Shown: piece after piece, positions 52,902-62,726 of the stretch
Numbering within the stretch: position 1 is the first letter of the stretch
How the letters are laid out: each line of letters starts with the position of its first letter
Origin: Apiosordaria backusii
Taxonomy: Eukaryota > Ascomycota > Sordariomycetes > Sordariales > Lasiosphaeriaceae
Direction of reading: 5' to 3'
DNA length: 64,000 nt
Assembly: GCA_030549205.1 (NCBI GenBank)
Contig: JAUKTV010000024.1
Coordinates: forward strand, 1-64,000
Position numbers and translations under genes: made by a program
Notes under the pieces: generated by a model
What the model saw: only the letters and a program-made list of their open reading frames with translations
Database searches by the model: none
What the model was told of the DNA's origin: nothing

Positions 52902-54418
52902 CTAACCCATCCTCTTGTCCGCTTCAGCCGAGGTGGGATTTTCGTTCCCAACATCAGGGCTGAGATAGTTGGCGTCTTCAGCGGCCTCGTACTCAGCAAT
53001 GAGATCCGTGACGACCTCTCGCGCCTCGTCAAACTCGTTGAGATTGTCAGCAAAGGGAGCGGTCTTTTTGTAACCCTCCAAGAAAGCGTTGCGTTTTCTC
53101 ATGCCCTCATATTGACGGAATATTCTTTTGAAGAGCTGTGGTAACTGTTAGAACAGAGTGAGACCTCATACAACACAAGGGAGGTACATACTGTTGCAAT
53201 GCTGGTGTGATTGGCCAACATCAGACCGCTGACACGGTGTGCCATGGGGATATACGGACTCCTCTTGGTCAGAGCGACCTGAATACTGGCCGGGCCCCAA
53301 GGGATAAAAGTGGCGAGACGACGCTCCCGGATACGCAGCAAGCTCTTGTGGACATCTGTCGGGTCAACCTCACCTTGAATGACATTCAAGATGGAAATGT
53401 AGCAGCTCTTCTTGCCCGGAACGGTTGATACCATGCGGTTCTTGGGCTGTAAGAGGCGACGCATGACGTCGAGAACCGTGGTCTTGCGGACTGTCTTGGC
53501 TTGCTCGACTTGATCACCGGTGAAGGGGGTGTAAGAGGTCATGAGGAAGTGGCAACGTGGGGTGGGGATGAGAGATGCGAGGATGCTGACGAGGTCATTG
53601 TGCATGTAACCTGGGTATCGGAGGGTGGTGGTGCTGGCGGACATGACAGTTGAAACCAATTGGTTGGTCTGTTGGAAGGACGGCTCTTGCATGTGTAGTC
53701 TGTCTGCTGCGATGTGAGAGAGCGCCCCGTTGTCAAGAACGACGACCGAGTCGGCATTCTGGGTCAGTCGTCTCATGGTGAGCATGCTGTTGTATGGATG
53801 TACCACCACGTCGCCAGAGTTTGTCGTGTCGGGAAAGACGGAATATGTCTGAATGATCTTCTTGGGGAATCTGTCGTTTAACCTTTCGAGGAGGAAGGAC
53901 CCCAAGCCTGAGCCTGTACCTCCAGCGATGGAGTGCAGCATCATGAAGCCCTCAAGAGAATCACTGCCGTCGGCTTCCCGGTCAATCATCTCCATGATCT
54001 CCTCGTGCACAAGCTCTCCTGTTTGGTATCCATCACCCCAGTTATTGCCAGCTCCCACACCATTCTTGCCCACATAAAAGTTCTCTGGGTTGTATATGTT
54101 TCTGTATGGGCCTGTTTGGATTCCGTGGATAACTCGTGGTTCGAGATCGATTAGAATAGCTCTTGGAATGTACCGGGTATCATCACTCTGGTAATAAAAA
54201 ACATCTTTTCGATCGCCGCCCTCGGTTGCAAAGTCCTCGAGGTTGCCGTCCTGACTGATGCCGTGCTCCTGGCATAGCTGCTGCCAAAACTGACTGCCAA
54301 CTGGACACAAGAGGATAAGCTGTTAGTGGTTGTTGTTGCTGTACACGATAAAACACCAAGAATACTAACTGCTGTTACCGCACTGGCCCGCCTGGATGGT
54401 GATTATTTCCCGCGGCAT
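52902..54418 (-). CDS. Gamma-tubulin
   Basis: Three exons on the minus strand (54418-54370, 54300-53192, 53135-52902) give 463 aa. Gamma-tubulin nucleates microtubules at the spindle pole body within the gamma-tubulin complex. The start MPREIITIQAGQCGNSIGSQFW is assembled across intron 1. The GTP-binding tubulin signature is present in its gamma form (AGGTGSGLGS). The family-specific stretch FYVGKNGVGAGNNWGDGY is clear, and so is the C-terminal LFKRIFRQYEGMRKRNAFLEGYKK across intron 2. Length is usual for the family, with a short acidic tail. Introns are 69 and 56 nt. Confidence 0.97.
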
Positions 54419-55492
54419 GGTGGTGGCATCGGTGGAATAATTCTGTCAAGTATTTACGGATTTACGATGATGTCGATTTCTGGAGCTCCGACGCGTTGAG
54501 GCCGTTTGAGACGCGAATTTGAGACCCCGCCTCTTGGAGGTCCTGGAGGGGCACCCTTGCTAGGTAGCGCACCTCAGCTCACTGGTCAAGGCTTTGAGGC
54601 TGGAGGCTGTCAGCCGCAGCTTCGGTAGCACTTGATTCTTCATTCACCTTCCACTCCAATGTCTTTAGTTTCTTTGATGGCCTCGATACAATGGCTATTA
54701 TCTCTAGCAGACGGGAGCCCTCATCATGAGACAAATGGCTTTAGATGTTGTATAGCCGGTACATACAATGAAGACAGTGAAGGCTGCCATCTGAAGTGCT
54801 CTGGCTGCATGAATATCCGACTAATTGGGCCAATCTTGCGTGCCAGGCCATCCCAACTTGCTCTGCAGTTATCGAGATTTGGAGATGTCGCTATTTGGAG
54901 CGTGGGGTCCGGTGGAAGGGGTCAGTAAATTGCGCGGAACGGCCATTGCAGCGTAGGTTTAATTCCCGCCGTTGAACCCCTGTCGCTGCACCCCAACGTC
55001 GGGCGACATCACGAAAATGCGATGCCCAGTGGTGTTGGAAACTTGGAACACTTCGTTGGGTTGCATCCATTCCCATACTGCTTGATTGATTCTGGAAGTG
55101 CACATTGATCGCACCCTGCCGTGTTCCAGGGCAATCGTCAGTCCAAACAGCCAGCCTTGACCTTGGCCATTTTAGCTGCTTTCCAAGTTTCCTTGGATCT
55201 GGAACGTTGAACCTTCAACTGCCCGACAGTTCCACAACCTGCAACCGACGCATGCCATAGACGCGCACCACACGCCGCTGTATCTCCTGCCACACCCGCC
55301 CTCTCCATCATTGCCATACCTCCTAATATACCGAGGCGATACCATACGGAAACACCCCCCTCAATCCGTGCCACGCGAATCCGAGACGCTGCGAACCGCC
55401 AACTCATGTTTCGCTATTGAAGCTCCCATCGTCTTTGCAAACAGCCGGCTTGTCTTCTTGCGACAGGAAAGAGTACAGCATAGACAAGAGGC
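54419..55492. promoter_or_regulatory. Divergent promoter region of gamma-tubulin and phospholipase D
   Basis: 1074 bp between divergent starts. Short open frames have no support. No clear TATA box. Confidence 0.5.
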
Positions 55493-58400
55493 ATGGCGGA
55501 TAACCCCCGGCTCGAGCCTTCGGGCATGGCTAGAAAGGAAACAAAGACCACCCTCTCCTCGGGCACACTCGACGGATTGCCTACGATCCCCCAAGCCAAA
55601 CTCCTCCATACCCATTCATCACCACTGCTGTCCGACCATGTCGATTTTGCTACGAGACCGGCGACGAGACCGAATTCGCTCCGCGGACAGAGCATAGCCG
55701 AGAACCAGCCTACAGACTATTTGAACGGGGCTGTCGTTTATGACAGAGAGTCTCCCCCTGCGGCAGGACATGGCAATGGGTCTACACCCTCGGCTCTCAA
55801 TATCGAGAACCCTCCTAGGTCCGCCGCCTCAGGCCCACCCGACGTGTTGGATACATCCGAGTTCGCATCGCCAAATCCAAATCGAAAGAGTGTACAATTT
55901 ACCCAAGATGATTTCGCGCCAGAGCCAATAACAGCACACTCGAGGCAGGGTTCTTGGGACACCCGCGAGGCCTTTGGAAAGCTCCGTGGCTCGGGTTTCA
56001 TCGCCATCCTCAAAGATCTGAAGGGTCCCAGCGGATCGCATACTCCTAGGACACCAGGTGCTGGGCCTTCAGAACTCCCATCGACTGCGAGCTCGCCAAC
56101 AGCACTCCGTCACCCACCACGGATCCCTCGCGCGGCAGATGAAGGTAGCGACATTGATGCAGACGCCGAGGAAACCGCCGATGAGACTGCCGGCGGCACT
56201 GCCAAGGGAAAACAACGAAAGAAGAGACGGATACGGAGGCCCAGAATGGACTCATATTCGACACCCAACACTCCTCAACCAGGCTTGGGAACTCAAGATA
56301 CTACCATCGGATATGGGCGGTTTGGAGGGCTTTTGCGTCGTGCGACTTTGGGAGGCGTCGACGATCATGGCGTTTTATCTGAGGGCGAGGGTCGTGACCG
56401 CTTGACTAATGCACGGGCCCCTAGAAGAGTTACGCCATGGTCCTCTCGGGGTGGCCATGACGACGGGGAAGAAGCTGACAGCCCTGGAGGCTCGAGGGTT
56501 GGCCACCATTTCAGAAGATTTTCGGCCCTCGGAGGCGGCGGCGGTGGTGTTAGTGATGGGGACGCCATCAGCCCCAGAAGGCCATTTTTTGGAGCCGAAC
56601 GAGCCAGTACGTTTAGTGCGCAAAAATGGAGACAAGTTAAAGGCGCCTTGAAGCTGCTGCGGAAAAAGCCAGACGAACAATTTGACTTTGCCAAATCAGC
56701 AGAGCTCATGGCCGAACTCCGGGCTGTTACTCCGGCTGTCCTGATGTTGGCCAGCATGATACAGCGGGATGAGCATGGAAACAAGAGGATACCCGTGCTG
56801 CTTGAGCAGCTGAGACTCAAAGTCAAAAGCAGCACGCCGAGTCAAGATAAAGACAGCGAAAGACACTGGCTCTTTGAAATTGAGCTCGAGTACGGCAGCG
56901 GTCCAAGCCAAATGAAATGGACCATCCAGCGTACCATCAAGGATATTTTGAACCTCCACTGGAAATACAAGTTGACGCTCGGCAACGAAAAGTTACCCTC
57001 GATCCACCAAGGCGCCAGGCCGAAACAGCCCGGCTTTCCTCTGTCAGCTTTCCCGTATCTTCGTGGAGTCAGAGGCTTGGATGAGACCGATGAGGAGGAT
57101 ATTCCGACCAGCCAGCTTACTCCTAATCCGCTTGTTAATAACAACGATAGGGCTGAAGAGACGGCTGGTGAGATAACAGCAGGTGAGGCGACTGTCCAGG
57201 AAGGAACAGATGTCGACGCGCCAATCCGGAAAAAGCGGTCCCGCATGTCATATCTAGGTGCTCGACGAAAGACCTCAGCTTTGGGGTCAATGGCCGACCT
57301 TGGGGCCAGTGCCCTTGACCCGAATGTGGCCAGGAGGCGCTATGTCGAGCGGCAACAGAGGACACTGGAAAAGTATCTTCAGGACATGATCCGCTGGCTC
57401 ATGTTCCGTGCGGATAGCAACCGTCTCTGCCGCTTCCTCGAACTCTCTGCCCTGGGTGTCCGGCTTGCTGCAGAGGGTAGCTATCACGGCAAAGAGTGTT
57501 ATCTGCATATCCAGTCCTCCAAGGGGCTCGACTTCCGACGGGTTTTGACGCCAGGAAAGGTGATTGCTAGACACAGTCGGAAATGGTTCCTTGTGCGTCA
57601 AAGCTACATCGTCTGTGTCGAGTCTCCAGAGAACATGAACATCTACGATGTCTACCTCGTGGATCCGAAATTCATGCTTATTTCGAAGAATACCAAAGGC
57701 AAAGAGCTCACCGGCAAAGACAAGGAAGGAGATGATGATATTGAGAATCTTGATCTGTCTGCTCCCCGCCCAGCGGCCAAGCACCACACTCTCAAGATCC
57801 TTACCTCGGAGCGAAAAGTGAAGCTCTTCTCCCCGAACCAGCATCTCATCCAGCAATTCGAGGAGTCCATCGTGGAGATGTTGAAGAACACACCCTGGCA
57901 TCTGCGCAACCGTTTCAACAGCTTTGCTCCAGTTCGCACTGGAGCCTATGCCCAGTGGCTTGTAGACGGTCGAGACTACATGTGGAACGTATCACGAGCT
58001 ATCAGCATGGCCAAGGATGTTATTTACATCCATGACTGGTGGTTGAGTCCAGAGCTGTACATGAGAAGACCTGCTTGCATCAGTCAGAAATGGCGACTTG
58101 ATCGTCTGCTCCAGCGAAAGGCTGCTGAAGGGGTGAAAGTTTTCGTTATTGTCTACCGCAACGTGGAAGCCGCCATCCCCATCGATTCCGAATACACCAA
58201 ATTTTCTCTGCTTAACCTGCACCCGAACATTTTCGTTCAACGCTCGCCGCATCAGTTCAAGAAGAATCAGTTTTTTTTTGCTCATCACGAAAAGATCGTC
58301 ATTGTCGACCACGACATTGCCTTCGTGGGCGGTATCGATCTCTGCTTTGGCCGCTGGGATTGTCCGCAACATCCTGTGGTGGACGACAAGCCCACTGGTT

Positions 58401-61003
58401 TTGAGCCTCAAGAGGGACAGCCCAGGGATGCCGAGCATGTCCAACTTTTCCCTGGAAAGGACTATTCGAATCCCCGCGTCCGCGACTTTTTCCGTCTGAA
58501 TGAGCCGTACGAGGAGATGTATGACCGCTCTAGAATCCCACGCATGCCATGGCACGATATCGCCATGCAGGTAGTAGGTCAACCGGCTCGCGACCTTACG
58601 CGTCACTTTGTCCAGAGATGGAATTACGTCCGTCGTGGACGCAAGCCCACCAGACCTACCCCGTTCTTGCTCCCTCCACCTGACTGCAACCCAGAAGAGC
58701 TCGAGGCAGTGGGCCTGAATGGCACTTGCGAGGTACAGATTCTTCGCTCAGCCTCAACCTGGTCCCTCGGCATAGAAGACACGGAGCAGAGTATTCACCT
58801 GGCTTACATTAAGATGATCGAGGACTCTGACCATTTTGTCTACATGGAGAACCAATTCTTCATTACCAGCACCGAAACCCTGAATAGTAAGATGGTTAAC
58901 GGTATTGGTGATGCCTTGGTTCGCCGCATCATCCGGGCACATGAGAACGACGAGGATTGGCGGGCGGTCATCCTGATTCCACTCATGCCTGGCTTCCAGA
59001 ACGAGGTGAACGAGCAAGATGGCACCAGTGTTCGTCTCATTTTGCAATGCCAGTACCGCAGCATCTGTCGCGGCGAGCACTCGATTTTTGGGCGCCTGCG
59101 TGCTGCCGGCATCGACCCTGAAGATTACATTCAGTTCTTCAGTCTCCGCCAGTGGGGCAAGATGTCCAACGGCATGTTAACAACAGAGATGCTATACATC
59201 CATGCCAAGTGCATCATTGTTGACGACCGGGTGGCCCTGATCGGATCGGCCAACATTAATGAGCGCTCTATGTTGGGTAACCGCGATTCCGAGGCTGCTG
59301 CTATCGTCCGCGATACCGACATGATTTGGTCTACGATGGCTGGGCGCCCTTACCAAGTTGGAAGATTTGCTCACACACTGCGCCTCCGGCTGATGAGGGA
59401 GCATTTGGGCTTGGATGTTGACGAGATTTTGGAAGAAGAGCGGCAAGCTGACCTTGACCAAGCGGAAGCATTTGAGGCCGAGATGGACCGCATCTACAGC
59501 GACGAGTCTGATGGTCTGTCTCCTGTGGCGGAGAGTTCGAGGCGCCGTAGCTCGGCTCGTCCTGAACCGCTCAAAATTCCAACTCAGAAGACTGCCAGTG
59601 ATCACCAGGACACAGACCCCGAAAAGCCATTGGGCCGGGCACGGTCTTCTTCTCGGACCTCAAAGGGCAAGGCTTCTGCTGATGGATTGCGGATAGAAAT
59701 TCCGTCGGGCGAGAAACACAAACTGGAAGTGGAAGGCTTTGGTCCTGATCACTGGAAGGCTGCGCAGGAGGAAGGCCTTGATCAAGGTCGGGACTCTGTC
59801 ATCGTTAATGATCGCGAAGTGCTGGTCCATGGTGTTTTGTCTGGCGGAAGGGGCACAATCGACAGCCCGAAGCAAGCTCACCAGCTCCGGCGCCCCTCGG
59901 TTGCGACTTCTCGTGACGAGGGCGGTGTTGACAACGATGGTATCCCGCCAATGCCGCCATTCGATAGGCGGACTACAGAGCAGCTTGGCCTGCCACGGGC
60001 AAATCAGCTGCCAACACTGCCCATGGTAGACGATACCGATATTGGCGGCCCGCCCGTTCACACTGATGCTGGCGGAAGGTTGAGCTTCGGACCTATCCAC
60101 ACCCTGCCCATCGATATCAAGCTGGCTGACATCCACAAGGATTGCATGCGTGATCCTCTCAACCCGGCTTTCTACGACGAGGTCTGGTCACGAGCTGCAG
60201 AAAATAACACCAGGATCTACCGGCGCGTGTTCCGCTGCATGCCGGACTCCGAAGCAACCAACTGGGCCGAGTACAAGGAGTTCGACGCTTATAATCAACG
60301 CTTCAAGGAGAGCATGGACTTCCATCGCTCAGACGAAGAGAGCGAAAAGCCTCCCATGAGCCATGCGGCGGCCCAGGCCGGCGGAGGTGGTGTTGGTATC
60401 GGTGCGCCCGGCCCTGCTACTGCCAGTCACGCGGCGGCCGAGAAGCTGTCAAGCCCCTTGGGCCATGCTGTTAAGGACGCGTTAAGTGTCAACGAACCAA
60501 ACAAGGACGCCGCTCTGGATGAAAAGCGCATGATGAACGAGCATTACAACAGAGAGGAGAACCCGTGGGGCAATATGCATCACGACCCGGAGAAGTCTGT
60601 TGATCCCCTGGACACGGGCGACCTTCCGATCAACTCGAGCCACGATAACTTGCCGCAGACGGAGAAGCTCGATGTTGTCAGGCCGAGGGAACGGCGGACG
60701 ACCTTTTCCAACCAGGAGAAGCCGCCCAAGACGGGTGACAGCACCGCCTCGGCCGCAAACACTGATGCCAACGGTGTGAAGCCAGTGGGGTCTCAGAGAC
60801 GTCCCAGGCGGCGGGCTACAACAAGAGGCAGCCGGAAGGGGTTCAACCCGACTGAGGATTTGCTCGGCCGTGCTGATGCTGAGGAGCTGCTCAATTTGAC
60901 GCAGGGTGCTCTGGTGCAGTTCCCGTATGACTGGCTCGTGGTTGAGGAGACGAATGGGAATTGGTTGTTCCAGGTTGATCAGGTGGCTCCGTTGGCTATT
61001 TAG
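55493..61003 (+). CDS. Phospholipase D (PX-PH type, Spo14-like)
   Basis: A single long exon of 1836 aa. It hydrolyses phosphatidylcholine to phosphatidic acid and choline on membranes. Residues 1-430 are low-complexity. A PX-like domain (about 450-620) is split by an acidic insert. A PH-like domain follows (about 645-800). The two HKD catalytic motifs are HHEKIVIVDHDIAFVGGIDLC (about 931) and HAKCIIVDDRVALIGSANINERS (about 1237). Between them lies the usual YIHDWWLSPELYMRRP-type start of the catalytic half. The C-terminal 500 residues contain a conserved block near 1540-1620 and a basic segment near the end. The stop TAG overlaps a good splice donor (TTTA|GTAAGT). Splicing 61003-61061 would give a two-residue longer end with a TGA at 61066-61068. 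Confidence 0.96.
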   Translation: MADNPRLEPSGMARKETKTTLSSGTLDGLPTIPQAKLLHTHSSPLLSDHVDFATRPATRPNSLRGQSIAENQPTDYLNGAVVYDRESPPAAGHGNGSTPSALNIENPPRSAASGPPDVLDTSEFASPNPNRKSVQFTQDDFAPEPITAHSRQGSWDTREAFGKLRGSGFIAILKDLKGPSGSHTPRTPGAGPSELPSTASSPTALRHPPRIPRAADEGSDIDADAEETADETAGGTAKGKQRKKRRIRRPRMDSYSTPNTPQPGLGTQDTTIGYGRFGGLLRRATLGGVDDHGVLSEGEGRDRLTNARAPRRVTPWSSRGGHDDGEEADSPGGSRVGHHFRRFSALGGGGGGVSDGDAISPRRPFFGAERASTFSAQKWRQVKGALKLLRKKPDEQFDFAKSAELMAELRAVTPAVLMLASMIQRDEHGNKRIPVLLEQLRLKVKSSTPSQDKDSERHWLFEIELEYGSGPSQMKWTIQRTIKDILNLHWKYKLTLGNEKLPSIHQGARPKQPGFPLSAFPYLRGVRGLDETDEEDIPTSQLTPNPLVNNNDRAEETAGEITAGEATVQEGTDVDAPIRKKRSRMSYLGARRKTSALGSMADLGASALDPNVARRRYVERQQRTLEKYLQDMIRWLMFRADSNRLCRFLELSALGVRLAAEGSYHGKECYLHIQSSKGLDFRRVLTPGKVIARHSRKWFLVRQSYIVCVESPENMNIYDVYLVDPKFMLISKNTKGKELTGKDKEGDDDIENLDLSAPRPAAKHHTLKILTSERKVKLFSPNQHLIQQFEESIVEMLKNTPWHLRNRFNSFAPVRTGAYAQWLVDGRDYMWNVSRAISMAKDVIYIHDWWLSPELYMRRPACISQKWRLDRLLQRKAAEGVKVFVIVYRNVEAAIPIDSEYTKFSLLNLHPNIFVQRSPHQFKKNQFFFAHHEKIVIVDHDIAFVGGIDLCFGRWDCPQHPVVDDKPTGFEPQEGQPRDAEHVQLFPGKDYSNPRVRDFFRLNEPYEEMYDRSRIPRMPWHDIAMQVVGQPARDLTRHFVQRWNYVRRGRKPTRPTPFLLPPPDCNPEELEAVGLNGTCEVQILRSASTWSLGIEDTEQSIHLAYIKMIEDSDHFVYMENQFFITSTETLNSKMVNGIGDALVRRIIRAHENDEDWRAVILIPLMPGFQNEVNEQDGTSVRLILQCQYRSICRGEHSIFGRLRAAGIDPEDYIQFFSLRQWGKMSNGMLTTEMLYIHAKCIIVDDRVALIGSANINERSMLGNRDSEAAAIVRDTDMIWSTMAGRPYQVGRFAHTLRLRLMREHLGLDVDEILEEERQADLDQAEAFEAEMDRIYSDESDGLSPVAESSRRRSSARPEPLKIPTQKTASDHQDTDPEKPLGRARSSSRTSKGKASADGLRIEIPSGEKHKLEVEGFGPDHWKAAQEEGLDQGRDSVIVNDREVLVHGVLSGGRGTIDSPKQAHQLRRPSVATSRDEGGVDNDGIPPMPPFDRRTTEQLGLPRANQLPTLPMVDDTDIGGPPVHTDAGGRLSFGPIHTLPIDIKLADIHKDCMRDPLNPAFYDEVWSRAAENNTRIYRRVFRCMPDSEATNWAEYKEFDAYNQRFKESMDFHRSDEESEKPPMSHAAAQAGGGGVGIGAPGPATASHAAAEKLSSPLGHAVKDALSVNEPNKDAALDEKRMMNEHYNREENPWGNMHHDPEKSVDPLDTGDLPINSSHDNLPQTEKLDVVRPRERRTTFSNQEKPPKTGDSTASAANTDANGVKPVGSQRRPRRRATTRGSRKGFNPTEDLLGRADAEELLNLTQGALVQFPYDWLVVEETNGNWLFQVDQVAPLAI

Positions 61004-61499
61004 TAAGTTTCTTTTCCTGGCCCTTTTCTGGGTTTCCTAAAACTGACATCTCTCTTTCTAGTAACTGAGTGTTTATCTTGCTGAGCGAATTGATCTGTTG
61101 GAGTCAAGCGTTAGAGAAGGTGTCAATACGAGGTGTTTTGGTGGTGGAGATTCCCCTTGAAGAAGTATTCATCATTGCGTCGGCGTTGAGGTTGAGGCAG
61201 GCGCCTGATTCAGCATGTATACGGTTTTGTGCATTGGGGCATTTTTTTCAGTTTCTTTTTATTTTACTTTGAATTCTTTCTTGTTCTTTTTCTTTTTTCT
61301 TTTTGTTTTTGGGGGTTCCAAAAACCAACTTTTGATAACCAGCTTTTTTAATGTACAAGATATTCCCTTCTGTTGAGGTTGTTTTGTTTGTCCTCCCATT
61401 TTGGTACAAGATATACGGATTCGACCCGTAGGCAACCCACATACACATTTATGATACATTTCTTCCCGTCAGATTTTCTCCTCGTACATCTGATGAGTC
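61004..61499. other. Convergent 3' region with a long pyrimidine tract
   Basis: About 500 bp. It includes the possible terminal PLD intron (61003-61061) and a T/C-rich tract at about 61243-61310, purine-rich on the transcribed COQ7 side. No further gene. Confidence 0.6.
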
Positions 61500-62213
61500 C
61501 TACACCCGCTCACTAACCCAAATAGCCCCCCTACACCCCGCCCTGATAACCCCCGTCAGCAACCAATGCGGCTCGGCCTTTTGCGCATCATGCTCAACAG
61601 CGTGATCGAGATGCTCAAGCTCCTCGTCTCTTATCCTCCTCAGCGTCTTGATCAGCTCGGTAAACTCCTCTCCCACATCATACCCCTCCCTTTCCCACTC
61701 CGTGACCATCTCGAGCAACTTTCTGATCTGGGCATTGTAATGCCCGCCTATTTCCGTCTCGACAGCTTCCGTGCAGGCCATGGCTGCTTCTTTCCCCATG
61801 ACGGCGGTGGACCAACCCAGGCCGGTGGCGAGGACGGACCACAACGGGTAGAGGGCGGTGGGACGGACGCGGTGGGTGGCGATGAGGGAGTTGAAGACGC
61901 GGAGGTGGTCGGCTTCTTGGTCGTACATGTGCTTCATGAGGGGGCGGAGGTGGGGTTCGCGGGCGAGGATGGGGGGGGTTTGGGCTGTGTAGATTAGGGT
62001 CGCGGCTAGCTCGCCGGCTTGGTTGACTCGGAGGAAGGAGGAGAGGAGGGAGGACTGTTGGGGGGTGAGGGGTTTGAGCTTTTTCTTGGGGGGTGGGGGG
62101 GGAGTGTTGAGATCTGGTGGTGGTGATGGTGGGGAGGGTGTGGTTGAGATGTGACGGAATTGGGAGGTGGTGAGCTGCCGCGCGGTGCGGAGGAGGGGCC
62201 GGGAGGATGCCAT
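61500..62213 (-). CDS. COQ7: 5-demethoxyubiquinone hydroxylase, mitochondrial (Coq7)
   Basis: A single exon of 237 aa on the minus strand. Coq7 is a di-iron enzyme in ubiquinone synthesis that hydroxylates demethoxyubiquinone at the inner mitochondrial membrane. The N-terminus MASSRPLLRTARQLTTSQF is a clear presequence, followed by a Pro-rich spacer. The di-iron ligands are visible in two ExxH pairs and two further Glu: NQAGELAA, YDQEADHL, EAVETEIGGHY and DEELEHLDHA. The C-terminal hydrophobic helix IRAGCRGAIWVSERV is typical. An in-frame ATG at 62330 would add 39 residues, but the start at 62213 gives the better presequence and usual length. Confidence 0.96.
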   Translation of the reverse strand: MASSRPLLRTARQLTTSQFRHISTTPSPPSPPPDLNTPPPPPKKKLKPLTPQQSSLLSSFLRVNQAGELAATLIYTAQTPPILAREPHLRPLMKHMYDQEADHLRVFNSLIATHRVRPTALYPLWSVLATGLGWSTAVMGKEAAMACTEAVETEIGGHYNAQIRKLLEMVTEWEREGYDVGEEFTELIKTLRRIRDEELEHLDHAVEHDAQKAEPHWLLTGVIRAGCRGAIWVSERV

Positions 62214-62726
62214 TGTGTATGTTGTGTGTGCTGCTGCTCTTGAAGTCTTGTAGGGCCGTGAACCTCGACGACTGGGCCGAGGGAAGCTTCGATGAAAGTG
62301 GGTGTACTGATGATGCTTGCGGACCCACATTTGCTAAGCGTTCCCCGGCGCGGCTCGAGCAATCCCTGCCAGTTGCCTGCCAAGCCGGCCGACCAATGTG
62401 ACAACTGCTGCGAGTCTTGGGGACTTTGGACGTTGGCTTGCGATCCAAACCCTCGACCTCTTTTCAACCGAAGAGCAACTTTGCGCTTCTATTGTTTGCG
62501 CATTCATTGCTATTATTGCCGTACACCTCGGCTCTCACCGTGCTGTCTCGAGCCGCCTGGCGACTGATAGCTTTCGCGTAAACTGACACTCGTTCCCGAA
62601 CCGCGTCTTCCCATCGCGTCGTCGTCGAGTCCCACCATCAAACGATCGAGATATATACCCCCGTTCAACAACATCCCTCGATCCGTGCCATCGTTTCCAG
62701 ATACCGATACACAATAGGAAATCACA
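62214..62726. promoter_or_regulatory. Divergent promoter region of COQ7 and RTF1
   Basis: 513 bp between the two start codons. Weak TATA-like sequence (ATATATACC, 62650-62658) lies about 70 bp before the RTF1 start. Confidence 0.5.

Noticed and set aside
54632..55697. Several 70-130-codon frames in the gamma-tubulin / phospholipase D promoter region
   Set aside because: Unsupported by motifs, partly overlapping the PLD coding start in another frame.
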